Shown: positions 34,299-46,682 of the stretch, one piece after another
How positions within the stretch are numbered: the stretch's first letter is position 1
How the letters are laid out: each line of letters opens with the position of its first letter
Source: Falciphora oryzae
Taxonomy: Eukaryota > Ascomycota > Sordariomycetes > Magnaporthales > Magnaporthaceae
Assembly: GCA_000733355.1 (NCBI GenBank)
Contig: JNVV01000011.1
Coordinates: forward strand, 672,679 to 736,678
DNA length: 64,000 bases
Direction: 5' to 3'
Notes under the pieces: model-generated
Seen by the model: only the letters and a program-made list of their open reading frames with translations
Database searches by the model: none
What the model was told of the DNA's origin: nothing
Position numbers and translations under genes: made by a program

Positions 34299-35464
34299 TT
34301 GCTAGCCATTGGCCGCTGCCCATTGCTTGGTGATAAAGCCGGTGACGTGGAGACGCTGGTTAATGATCTTCTCGGCGGATTGCTGCTGATGGAGCAGTGG
34401 GCGCCCGACATTCCCATTCATCCACACATCCCTCCCGGCGCGGAACACGGATGGTCGAAAAGCCAACAGGCGGGGGAGAGCCAGCACCAGGCTGCTAACC
34501 AGCAGCAGGCCGTTCCGCAGCAATAAGCTGCTCCTTAGCATTAGGCTGTTAACCGGCGGCAGGCCGTTCCGCGGCAACAAACCGCTCGCCAGCATTAAAC
34601 TGCTAACTAGCAGCAGGCCGTTCCGCAGCAACATCAAGCTGCCCCTCAGCCCACCCACCGGCACCTGGAACTGGAAGCCCCTGCCCCAGAGGACGTGCCG
34701 GTACAGCGTCGAATTGGGCCACAGAACCAAGGCGCCGCGTTTGAGGCCGGCTGCGAGGAATACATCAACCAGTCCAGAGAGCGCCCGGGACCCCCGCCAG
34801 GACGGTCTCTTCCTGACATGAGAGGGCTGAACCCTCGAGGGGAGTATGGCCGCCGGGGAGCTGAACCCTTTGGGGACGACCGACGAGCGAAACTGAGGGA
34901 AGCCGTCAGGCATCGGACGAAAGAAGGTTTGAGAATCCGCAGGAAGATGGAGAAGGAAGACCTGGACGAGGCGAGGAGCAAGTGGGATGATGTCGCCACC
35001 CTCCTGGCAGCTTCCGGAACAACATTCGTGATCAGGGGGGTGAACTAGGACGGCACACCGGGGGTCAGCACAGCCTGCAACACTCGATAAGCCCTAAACG
35101 GTCATTCAAACCTGCAGGGCTTGCTCAAAGCCGAGAGAACGCTATGATTCAGCCAAGCGTCCTATCTCAGTTTGCTCGAAGTACCCTTCAGGGCAATCAG
35201 CACTCTCCCACACCATCCCAAAGCTCTCAAGCGTCTCAGAAAGCTCAGCTTGTCCCGGTCGCCACCATCGTTTTGAAGGACAACTGGAGCCCGCTGCCCA
35301 TCCTGGTGGCACACCCGGAGCGGAAGTTGGGGGAGCTACTCCTGGCCAGGGCTTACGAACTGCAAGCTCAAGACGGCCCTCTCGGGCCTAAGAAACAAGC
35401 CAGGCGGGTGGGGAGATCCTTGACGTCCTGAAGGACAAGTTTCCCGAGGACGACGACTCTGACT
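34299..35464 (+). pseudogene. Second decayed Gln/Pro-rich frame
   Basis: Blocks of translation rich in QQQAVPQQ (about 54-bp unit, three copies between 34489 and 34650), then a charged block at 34695-35048 (RRKMEKEDLDEARSKWDD) and 35144-35431. Stops and frame changes separate the blocks. The style (low-complexity linker plus charged helix) is like retroelement gag, but no zinc knuckle is visible. The Fot element is inserted about 120 bp downstream. Confidence 0.35.
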
Positions 35465-35583
35465 AGAGGAGATTTACTTCGAACCCATTGTTCGGTTTCA
35501 CTCATTTTCCTTTTCTTCTAATTTGGCAGTACGTGTGGGGAAAGGAGTCATCAAATCAGCTTTACTCGCGATGCTTTACCTTA

Positions 35584-37423
35584 AGTCGGGTGACCCCCTG
35601 TCCGCCACCCCGCAGTCCCACATCGTCAGATCCTCGCACGTATTTCTTTTCTACGGGATTCCATCAATTTTGATCCGTTTTCCTTACTTTTTTCTGCGTT
35701 TTGAAGCTGAGATGCCAGAGAAACAATATACAGAACAAGAGGTCGAACAGGCCGTTGCTGCTGTGCAAGCGAAGGTCCCAATCGCGAGGGCCGCCCGACT
35801 TTGGGGTATACCGAGATCGACCCTACGAGACCGACTTAAAGGCTCCCTACCTATCCGGCAGTCCCAAGAGCCTTTTCAGCGGCTAGGGCCGGCCCAGGAG
35901 AAGGGCCTGGCAGATTGGATACGCATACAGGCCTCCCTAGGCCTCCCTCCAACGCATGCAGAAGTCCGTTTTTTTGCGGAGGAGATCCTACGCCGGGAGG
36001 GCACCCAACAGGCCCTTGGAAAGCGCTGGATTAACCGCTTTTTGCAAAGATATCCGGAGATCCGGGTCGGCAGAGGCCGGCGCATGGAATCGGCACGAAT
36101 TAAAGGGGCTACCACCGTTATTATTAGAGACTGGTGGCAATACCTCCAAATCCCGGAGGTGGCCGGGATTAAGCCGGAAAACACGTACAACGCCGACGAG
36201 GGGGGCCTCCAGGAGGGCAAAACGGGTAACGGGCTCGTTCTAGGCCTCGCGGAGGCCCGGCTTTTGCAAAGAAAAGAGCCCGGCACGCGCACTTGGACTT
36301 CGTTTATCGAATGCATTTCGGCCACTGGGGTCTCGCTTCCTCCCCTCATTATTTTCAAAGGAAAATACGTACAGGAGCAGTGGTTTCCGGAGGATCTAGG
36401 CCAATTCAAAGGCTGGGAATTCACTGCAACGGATAGCGGGTGGACTACGGATCGCACGGCTATCGAATGGCTGCAAAAAGTCTTTCTCCCTCGCACCCAA
36501 CCCCCTACCCCCGAACGCCGGCTTTTGATATTAGATGGCCACGGATCCCATATAACCAAAGAGTTTATGTCTCTTTGCTTCCAAAACAACGTCTTTTTGC
36601 TTTATTTACCCCCTCATTCTTCGCACGTTTTGCAGCCTTTGGATCTATCCGTCTTTAGCCCTCTCAAACAGGCCTACCGCAAAATAACCGGCTCCCAGGC
36701 TTTATTTACCTGCTCAACTGTAGTGGGAAAACGTTTATTTTTGCAGGGCTATGCCTCTGCAAGATCACAAGCCCTTACCCCTTATATAATCAAGTCGGGG
36801 TGGCGGGCATCGGGCCTTTGGCCCCGGAATATCCGAAAACCCCTATCGAGCCGACTTTTACTCGAAAACTCCAACCAAAACAGCCAACGAGCCGGAATTC
36901 AACAATCCGCAGAGGATAGCAGGGCCAAACAACGTTCAAAAGTCCCTGTCCTGCTGTCCCAGGAGCCCTGGGAAACTCCCAAGCAGACCAAAGAGTTGGC
37001 CTCCCAAATTAGCACCTTCAAGGCCCGGATTCCGGCAAGCCCCACGGCCCGACTTTTCCTCCGGAAAGTCCAAAAAGGCTACGAAATGCGTGATTTCGAA
37101 TTAGCTACGGCCTATCAAAAAATTAGGCGGTTGGAGGCCGAATTGGAGGCACAGCGGCCTCGCAAAAAAAGGAGGGTGGCACCGGATCCCAACGAAACCT
37201 TCGTAAAAATCCGGCGCGTTGCAAAAGCAAGGGGGCAAATTAAGGAGGCAAATGATATAGCGTCTGAAAGAGCGGAAGATTCTGATCAGGAATCAATATA
37301 CTCTTGTATCGAGGTTGGCTAAATTGAGGTAGAAAAACGCGGTCGAATGCGCCGGGTTTGGACGGGATCCGATTCATTTTGGGTGGCGGACAGGGGGGGT
37401 GGCGGACAGGGGGTCACCCGACT
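35584..37423 (+). mobile_element. Complete Fot/Pogo (Tc1-mariner superfamily) transposon, 1840 bp
   Basis: Terminal inverted repeats of 28 bp are perfect: the left begins AGTCGGGTGACCCCCTGTCC at 35584 and the right ends with its complement at 37423. TA dinucleotides flank both ends (35582-35583 and 37424-37425), the family's target duplication. The word TGGCGGACAGGGGG occurs twice at the right end, a subterminal repeat that may bind transposase. The single frame inside is open from start to stop. Perfect TIRs and an intact frame suggest recent insertion and possible activity. Confidence 0.95.
35712..37322 (+). CDS. Fot/Pogo-family DDE transposase, intact
   Basis: 536 residues from ATG 35712. 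The frame is open further upstream but that part lies outside the element. Residues about 5-45 form a psq-type helix-turn-helix (ARAARLWGIPRSTLRDRL) and about 55-120 a CENP-B-type helix-turn-helix ending in RWINRFLQRYPEI; together they would bind the TIRs. The catalytic triad is D162 (NADEGG), D275 (LLILDGHGSH) and D311 (HVLQPLDLSVFSPLK); 35 residues separate the last two, the DD35D spacing of Fot1-like enzymes. The C-terminal third is Lys/Arg/Glu-rich, with a KKRRVAP nuclear-signal-like patch. No stop or frameshift is seen. It catalyses cut-and-paste movement of its own element and could mobilise short relatives with the same ends. Confidence 0.95.
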   Translation: MPEKQYTEQEVEQAVAAVQAKVPIARAARLWGIPRSTLRDRLKGSLPIRQSQEPFQRLGPAQEKGLADWIRIQASLGLPPTHAEVRFFAEEILRREGTQQALGKRWINRFLQRYPEIRVGRGRRMESARIKGATTVIIRDWWQYLQIPEVAGIKPENTYNADEGGLQEGKTGNGLVLGLAEARLLQRKEPGTRTWTSFIECISATGVSLPPLIIFKGKYVQEQWFPEDLGQFKGWEFTATDSGWTTDRTAIEWLQKVFLPRTQPPTPERRLLILDGHGSHITKEFMSLCFQNNVFLLYLPPHSSHVLQPLDLSVFSPLKQAYRKITGSQALFTCSTVVGKRLFLQGYASARSQALTPYIIKSGWRASGLWPRNIRKPLSSRLLLENSNQNSQRAGIQQSAEDSRAKQRSKVPVLLSQEPWETPKQTKELASQISTFKARIPASPTARLFLRKVQKGYEMRDFELATAYQKIRRLEAELEAQRPRKKRRVAPDPNETFVKIRRVAKARGQIKEANDIASERAEDSDQESIYSCIEVG

Positions 37424-37506
37424 TATAGCATAACAGACAGAGGCACGCCTGGGATGGCGGGATCAGGGGGGAACTTAAAGACTTTTTTTTTTTTTAACAT
37501 TGGGAG

Positions 37507-37823
37507 TGTTGGTAGGAGTTGGTACTCCTGTTGGCCCCAATGGGGGCCGGGCACGGAGATCTCCCAGGAGTGACGAACACGGATCCTAACGGTTGGTTGG
37601 ATCCTTATTGTGCGCGTAAAGGAATAGGATCTATCTGCTAGAGGGGATGGCAATGAAGCCCCTTATATACATTGCCAACAGGGCTTGGCCCTCCAGGTCA
37701 CGGGGGCCCTATGGGCCCCGTGGGCCCCGTGGGCCCCCGGAGGGCCCGGGCCTCCCAAGCCTTCCTGGCTTCCAGATCCCTTCAGTGCATGCGCCGGAAT
37801 AGTGCTGGAATAATAATCCAACA
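37507..37823 (+). mobile_element. Solo LTR B (family 1)
   Basis: Starts TGTTGGTAGGAG, ends AATCCAACA, 317 bp. A perfect 5-bp target duplication GGGAG flanks it (37502-37506 and 37824-37828). Removing the LTR and one GGGAG gives CATTGGGAGGGCATTTGGG, matching other copies of the host repeat. Compared with LTR A it has an extra GGGCCC-rich stretch near 37700-37750. Confidence 0.95.
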
Positions 37824-37864
37824 GGGAGGGCATTTGGGCATCATTTCGATAGTGGTGGAACAAT

Positions 37865-38122
37865 TGTTAGGCCCAAAGCTGCGCTTCTGGGCTGGCACCC
37901 ACCCAAGTGGGGCACAGACCCACTCGCAACCCGTCGAAAACCGAACTGACCCCAACGTGGTTGGAACCGAGCTTTGAAGCTATTCGCATATAAAAGGACG
38001 GCTACAAACTATTAGATGAATTTAAAAAGGCATCGATCAATAGAGGAGTTCCTACCATACCTACCTACCTAATGCTTTAATTTACCAACCTTTTTACCAG
38101 TTGTGCCAACCTGGGCATTACA
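37865..38122 (+). mobile_element. Solo LTR D (second family)
   Basis: Starts TGTTAGGCCC and ends GGCATTACA, 258 bp, with a perfect 5-bp target duplication ACAAT (37860-37864 and 38123-38127). A TATAAAAGG box near 37989 is where an LTR promoter would sit. Excision in silico rejoins GGTGGAACAAT to ATAGGGGAATTTG, matching the host repeat unit. The sequence is not related to LTRs A-C beyond the terminal TGTT. Confidence 0.85.
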
Positions 38123-38173
38123 ACAATATAGGGGAATTTGAAAACATTTTCTTTTTTATATTAGGAGAGGAGG

Positions 38174-38800
38174 TGTAATGGGATTACCTTTAGGCCTCCG
38201 TGGTTTAATATACAGTGGTTCCAAAGGGTTCAATCACTCCGTGATTGATGTAACGGGCCTTGGCTCTACTATAGCAAGCTACAGCAGTGTCAGGCCTGGA
38301 AAGGGGGGGGGTTCTCTCAAAGAGATCTCAGAGGTTCAGCAGCTCAACAGTCGTATTTGTCAAGGCTCAACAAGTCTATGGTGATGGTAGAAACAGAAAA
38401 CGATAGCTTGCCCTCTCGACCTCCTTCACAGGGGGTCCCTCGGGCCCTCCTTATGCTCTGGCCCTCCGGCCGTCCTTCGATTATCGTCGGCACGCTTCCT
38501 CCTCCGTGGCGTCCGTCGGGGCCGGATGTGTTTCGTCCCCTTCGGAGCTTGGGTGCGCCGTAACCGGGCCGGGCGGATCTGCGGAGGCTAACCGGTATGC
38601 GTGTCGCAGAGCTAAACTCTTTTTGATCCGCACATCCGTTAGGGCTTGCGCCCCTCCGGCTACCACCCGGAGCCCTCCCTTGAGGTCACTGGTGGCGTCC
38701 CCTACGGCTGCTGGCTATGGTTCGGTGTGGGGTGTTACAATTGAACTGTTGGATCTTTTGGTTTATGTAGTCGAATGGGTAAAGTTTGGCGCACTCCCTT
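38174..38800. mobile_element. 627-bp insertion flanked by 8-bp direct repeat
   Basis: AGAGGAGG occurs on both sides (38166-38173 and 38801-38808), and the flanks rejoin into the host repeat. The insert begins TGTAATGGG and ends CGCACTCCCTT, without evident terminal inverted repeats. Its second half (38480-38730) is GC-rich. No transposase frame is seen. An 8-bp duplication would fit hAT-type elements, but the ends do not support that class. Confidence 0.5.
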
Positions 38801-38869
38801 AGAGGAGGACATTTGAGCATCATTTCGATAATAGTGGAAAAATATAAAAGAATTTAAACCCTTTTTTTT

Positions 38870-39929
38870 AGAGGCTCTTCCGGGCCACGCACCCTTTTTG
38901 CATCTACACGCACCCCCACCCCGATATCGGTGCGCATGGACTTTTCTATGGCGCACCCACACAAACGAACATAGGCTTCAATGCAGGCAGGGGCTCAATC
39001 GACAAAAGAGAAGCAGATAGAAGTTATCGCCACGAGCAATTTATTAAAAAACGATCAAAAACGCGGTGTTGAACCGCCAATTACATAGGAAAAGTGCAGG
39101 GGCACGGCGTTGAGGTCGTCTATCTAGGGCTACAGAGGGGCCTAGGGACTCGCAAAGGGATCAAAAAAACTCGTCAGGCCGGCGCAGGCGCTGGAAAGAA
39201 CGTGGAGGCCCTCCCGGCCAGCCTTAAAGGCAGGGCGGCCGGCGTTGACGGCAAGGCGGCCGGCGTTGAGGGCAAGGCGGCCGGCGTTGAGGGCAAGGCG
39301 GCCGGCGTTGAGGGCAAGGCGGCCGGCGTTGAGGGTAGGGGAGTGCCGAGAGTAAGCACCGGACCTTCCGCCTCGTCAGCCTCGTCACGTGCCTCCAAGG
39401 AGGCACCCAGTTCGTGTTGAGAGTAATCACGCTTTGCGCTGGCCCGTATACCCGTGCGGGCGCGGGTGCGAGGCCCTGCCGCCGGCGCCTCGTTACCAAA
39501 GGGCCCGGTCCCTCGAGGCCGGCCCTTTCTGACCCCAACCGGCTCTGTAACCCGCAACAGAGGGTCCTTCGCGAGGCGGTTGCCCGCGTGCAGCCAAAAG
39601 CTATCGACGGCGGCGATCTGCAGGCCAGGCGCCTGCGGATCGCGCTGCTGAGCTTTATGCAGCGCAATAAGCTCGTGGGGGCAGGGCAGGCCGTCCCAGT
39701 CCGTTCGGGGGCTGCAGCCTCGTCCGGCCCGGCCTCGTCGTCGCTCGAGATCGTGATCACTTCGTTCATAGGGGTAATTGTTGAAAAATGGATCAAAAAT
39801 GGCACCAAGTTCAATTTGCAGGCAAAATTACGTGGGCTGCGAAACCGGAACGCACAGGCGTTGCACGGGCCAAAAGTGGGGCAGGGTGCGTGTAGATGCA
39901 AAAAGGGTGCGTGGCCCGGAAGAGCCTCT
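38870..39929 (-). mobile_element. 1060-bp element with 46-bp perfect terminal inverted repeats
   Basis: The left end (38870-38915) begins AGAGGCTCTTCCGGGCC and its exact complement closes the right end (39884-39929). The flanks are T runs on both sides (8 T left, 6 T right), so a target duplication is hidden in the host poly-T. Inside, the minus strand has a frame starting near 39768 with NEVITISSDDEAGP and, after an apparent frameshift, LQIAAVDSFWLHAGNRL and a repeat-rich Pro/Ala end. No DDE motif is visible, so it is probably non-autonomous; MULE-like or hAT-like origin are options. Confidence 0.75.
39229..39333. repeat. 21-bp tandem repeat, five copies, inside the TIR element
   Basis: The unit is GGCAAGGCGGCCGGCGTTGAG (first and last copies slightly different). 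On the minus strand it reads as STPAALP heptapeptides. Units 2-5 are identical. Confidence 0.95.
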
Positions 39930-40145
39930 TTTTTTATATGAAAAAAAAAAAAAAAAACATTTGGGCATTATTTCGATAATAGTGGGGCAATATAAGGGAA
40001 TTTAAAAACATTTTCTTTTTTACATTGGAAGGACATTTGGGTATCATTTCGATAATGGTGGAGCAATATGGGAGGAATTTGGAAACGCTTTTTTTTTTTT
40101 TTTTTTTTTTTTACATTGGGAGGACATTTGGGCATCGTTTCGATA

Positions 40146-40694
40146 AAGGAGCAACATGGCAGTGCAGACAAGACTCCAGGGCAGCGTGAATTTTTGGGCA
40201 CGTGCACAACGCACGGAGGGGTGGATAACCCGATTTCTTGAGGGTCTGGGCGCTGGAGGTACTTGAAGGAGATCATCCTACTTAGCTACTTCAATCAGAG
40301 GGGTGCATTTTCCTTTTCAAAGCGGCTAACCAGATTACGGTCTTGCACCCGCTGTTATGGCGTGGCGTGCCCTCTCGTGCAGCCTGGCCTCACAGAGGGT
40401 ACTTGAGCCTCCAATTGAGCCAAAGTCTCAGCTTTGGCTTAGTCGTCCTTTTGGTAGCAAGTGGGTGGAGGCTCCTACTGCCGAACCGTGACACTCGCAG
40501 ACACAAGGGACCCAAGAACAGAAATAATTACTTGGATTCGTTGGTACACAGCTCACAAAGGGAACTAAATTGAACTAAGAAGCTGCCCTGGGACTCCGAC
40601 CTTGGTCATCGCTATACACAGGTCCCCATCCCTAGGCTCCAAGCCAGCCATCCACCGACTTTTATCTGATATCACAAGGAGGGTCTCTATCCGC
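40146..40694. other. 3' flank of ATP2 at the right edge of the transposon island
   Basis: No repeats of the island are seen after 40145. The segment probably holds the ATP2 3' untranslated region (minus strand). No gene seen. Confidence 0.5.
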
Positions 40695-43175
<2,481 letters not shown>

Positions 43176-43846
43176 CTTTTCAGATGGTTAAGAACGACGG
43201 GGAATGGGAGTGGAGAGGTGGTGGTGATGGGTTTGTTCGAAGAACTTTCGAGTTCCCGGGCAAAAGCTTGCGAGGTTTTGCGGAGTCCATCTGCTTGGGA
43301 AGAAGCTGCTGGCGCCTTGGTGCCTGGGGCAGCAACAATAAACAAGCCCGTTGCGTCCGGGCTGGGTCCAAAGCGCCTGAACGGGCCCAACCATCAACAC
43401 GACTTTTCCCGAAAAGTGGACCCCGCGAAACCTCCGTTTTTCCGAATGCAAATTTGGACCCATCGTTTACTCCCCACGGAATTTTGCACATTTTTGCTGT
43501 AATTGTCAAGCTCTGAAGGTTCCTGCTTGCCATACTCAACGAGACTGATGGAGATACTCGTTGCATTAAACTTCCTCCGTGGCTCGACCTGGTCTCGTCG
43601 TCCTGCTATTCATGTTCATATTATATACCTAGGTACCTACTACCTATGTATTTGCTACTGCTCACACCGTCTTTTCAAGGACTTTTTTTTTTCTCTTCCC
43701 ACCCAGTCATCCATGCTTCTCTGTATTGATTTACCCAAAGTCTTCTTCCCAACCACTCATCGCCTACCGTGATCTACTCTCCACCATCCCACCACCCAAT
43801 GTCCTGCCTCAGTTTGCTTCCGGGAGCATCCAGAACGGAAAAAATA
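43176..43846. promoter_or_regulatory. ATP2 promoter and GLC3 3' flank
   Basis: 671 bp between two minus-strand genes, so it contains the GLC3 3' end and the ATP2 promoter. Contains the TACCTAGGTACCTAC-type palindromic word at 43626-43645 seen elsewhere in the window. No specific site assigned. Confidence 0.45.
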
Positions 43847-46682
43847 TTACTCCTTTGCCAGAACCTAGAGTGTTTTGGATCAGCATCAGTCTCGAATTCT
43901 TGGTCATGACACGGCGCAATGGGAAGGAAACTCACAATGGCCGTGCGGCTCGGCAGGTAGATGTGAGTCCAGTTCTTCCGACCATTCCACTCCATGGGGG
44001 TGGTGAAGAAGCGAGTAGACTCCTCGACGCGACCGAATCCACCGAAGGCCTTGGAGTCTGTGCCCAGCACAATCTTGTACGTCCCGGGCTCCTCGATCCC
44101 GATCCTGTAGTCGGCGAAGCTCTGGCTTGTGTTGAAGTTGAAGGCAAACACCACGCCTGCGCGCTCAAAGACAATGACCTTGTCTCCCTCGTGCTTCAAC
44201 GATATGAAGGCCTGTGGGGCATGAAGCCAACCGTACTTGTCTTCGGTGGTGTTCATAGCCGCATCAAAATCGTTGAGGAAGCGGTACCTCAGCAGGCCGT
44301 CCTCTGTGAGGTTGAGCTGGCGCCTCGCGTACCAGAACGAGTTCTGGTTACCTTCACGGGGGAAGTCCAGCCACTCGGGGTGCCCGAACTCATTGCCCTC
44401 GAAGTTGAGGTAGCCCTCGCCTCCAAGCCCATGCGTGAGAAGCCGGATCATCTTGTGGAGCGCCATTCCCCTGTCGATTACTGGCGTCAATGGCGTCAGG
44501 GTGGACATGTTTGTGTACATCTCGGCATCGCACAGATGCATCATGAGCGTCTTGTCTCCAACAAGCCTGCTCGAATAATGCGAATTGTTAGCGGCCGACA
44601 AAAACGAGGGAAATCGAGAAGATACCCAGCCGCAGCAACAAACACTCACGCCTGGTCATGGCTCTCGCAGTAGGCGATCGTCTTTTCGCCGTGACGCCGG
44701 TTGGTCAGGGTCCAGCAGATATTGCCAATTTCCCAGTCTTCATCCTTTTGCTCCTTGAGGATCTTGATCCACATGTCCGGGATAGCCATGGCAAGACGGT
44801 AGTCGAATCCTACTCCACCGGCCGAGTCGGGCAGGCAGAGTGTCGGCATTCCCGAGACGTCCTCGGCGATTGTGATGACCTCGGGGTATATGTCATGCAG
44901 CATCTTGTTCGCTAGCATGAGATAGACCACGGCCTCCTCGTCGACTTCGGCGCCAAAGTACTCGTGGTAGCCTCCGGAAAAGCCGCTGGAATAGTGTCAG
45001 TGATCTATACTCGGCTACACCCACCAACCCTTGGCACAACCACGACGAGGATTACGACGTGGCCATACGTACCTGCCAATGCCGTGGTGGATATACAGCA
45101 TGCTGGTGACGCCATCGAAACGGAAACCGTCAAAGTGGTACTCGTCCATCCAGAATCTGAGGTTGCTGAGCAGGAACCTCAGAACTTCGTGGCTGCCGTA
45201 GTTGAAGAGCCGGCTATCCCACTGGTCATGCCTTCCCTTGCCACCCTCGTGGAAGTACTGGTGGTCGGTGCCATCGAACTCATTGATGCCATCCAGGACG
45301 TTCTTGGAGGCATGGCTGTGGACGACATCGAGCAGCACCACGAGGCCCATACTGTGGGCCGTGTCGACCAGCTCCTTCAGGTCCTCCGGGGGGCCATAGC
45401 GGCTGCTGGCGGCAAAGAAGTTGTTGATCTGGTAGCCAAAACTGGCGTAGTAGGCATGTTCCATGATTGCCATGAGCTGGATGACATTGTAGCCCAGGGC
45501 CTTGATGCGAGGGAGCATGTTCTTGGTGAACTCTTTGTACGTCGCGACTCTCAGCTCAGGGGATGATATCCCCACATGAGCCTCGTAGACCCGCACGCTC
45601 TCGGGCTTTTTGGGCCGAGGATGCTTGAAGACATACTTCTCCGAAGCCGGGGGGTTCCAGAACCTGGCGTCATAAGCAGGGGAGACGGACAGGTCCTGGG
45701 TCACATACTTGATCCATGCCGGCAGACGGTCAACCTGTTGGCCATTGGGGAGGAACAGGGAGATCTGATGCGAGGGAGACGTTAGACTTGCGACAAGAAT
45801 AAAGTAAAGGCCCATCAGGTGTTTTTGCACCTCGTCTACAGCACTTGAGCCTAAGCCTAAGCCGGGAGCCTTGTGGGCAGTGTCTGATGACTGATAGGTT
45901 GGAAGCAGCCGGGCTGGCTGTCTGGGTGATTGTGAAAAGGGGGAAGAGAAGCATAAAAATCCCATTATGTACCTTGACCTTGGAGTTGTGCGGAATGGCA
46001 GGCTGGCCATCGGCATTAGGTGGAACGACAATCTCGAAGACACCGAAGTCGTTCTTCTTCATGGGGTGGGACTGGCGATTCCAGTCGTCTGAGTTACACC
46101 AAACTGTCAGCCATCCGACGGCGGGGTGTGTAGCATGGTAGGCGGATTGGGCTGAAGTAGGAAAAGGGGTTTGATAGCAGGCTTACTGAAGTCGCCCACG
46201 AGGAAGGCCGAGGTGGCGTTTGGCGCCCACTCGCGATAGACGACGGAGCTGTCATCACGCACGTTCAGTCCAAAGAGCTCTGTCCCCTTTTGCAGCAAAG
46301 AAAATCAGGGCCATGTTAGCAAATCGTGTCAAGGGATGGCGGTATACTTGGACCAATGAAGGCTGTCTCCCCACCTTGGTGAACTTTTCCATGGACCCCT
46401 CACTCTCCTCGATCTTCTTGGCCCACTCCTTGGATTTGGCATGCCTTCTCTTCAGCACATCCTGGAACGGCGAGAGCCAAGGGTCGAGCTTGACGGCGCC
46501 TTACCACGCGGGAAGTGCAGAGGTTAGCTCTCAGGTCAGACTGCGCGATGAGATGCCTCACAGTAAATCCGCCACCGAGTGCGTGCAGCAAATGGCGCCT
46601 GCGGTTCCGTGGCTGGCGCAATTGGCGACTTACCGATGGGCTCCGCAGCAGCGTTGCCGTTGACAGCCTGGTCGGACGCCAT
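43847..46682 (-). CDS. GLC3: 1,4-alpha-glucan (glycogen) branching enzyme, GH13
   Basis: Eight exons (minus strand): 46682-46634, 46499-46375, 46286-46187, 46088-45973, 45764-45073, 44985-44650, 44566-43936, 43864-43847; 688 residues. The N-terminal carbohydrate-binding/Ig-like part reads [19 protein letters not shown] then [10 protein letters not shown]. The catalytic barrel holds the four GH13 regions: [17 protein letters not shown] (nucleophile about D347), TIAEDVSG (acid about E402) and YCESHDQA (about D471). The enzyme cuts alpha-1,4 chains and re-attaches them by alpha-1,6 bonds in cytosolic glycogen synthesis. The last exon is only 18 nt (coding VLAKE and stop) after a 71-nt intron; without this splice the frame would run on into an atypical tail. 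Length and region order fit eukaryotic branching enzymes. Confidence 0.97.

Larger units (their letters stand above)
37485..40145. repeat. A/T-rich short tandem array, interrupted by four insertions
   Basis: A unit of roughly 90-105 bp recurs: ACATTGGGAGGACATTTGGG, then CATCATTTCGATAATAGTGG, then AATATAAGGGAATTTAAAAACA and a T-rich tail. Pieces lie at 37485-37506, 37824-37864, 38123-38173, 38801-38869 and 39930-40145. Between them sit solo LTR B, solo LTR D, a 627-bp insertion and a TIR element. Removing the insertions restores continuous units. Confidence 0.8.

Noticed and set aside
38174..38739. Solo LTR reading of the 627-bp insertion (TG at 38174, CA at 38739)
   Set aside because: No 5-bp duplication at those limits, whereas AGAGGAGG flanks 38174-38800 and restores the host unit.
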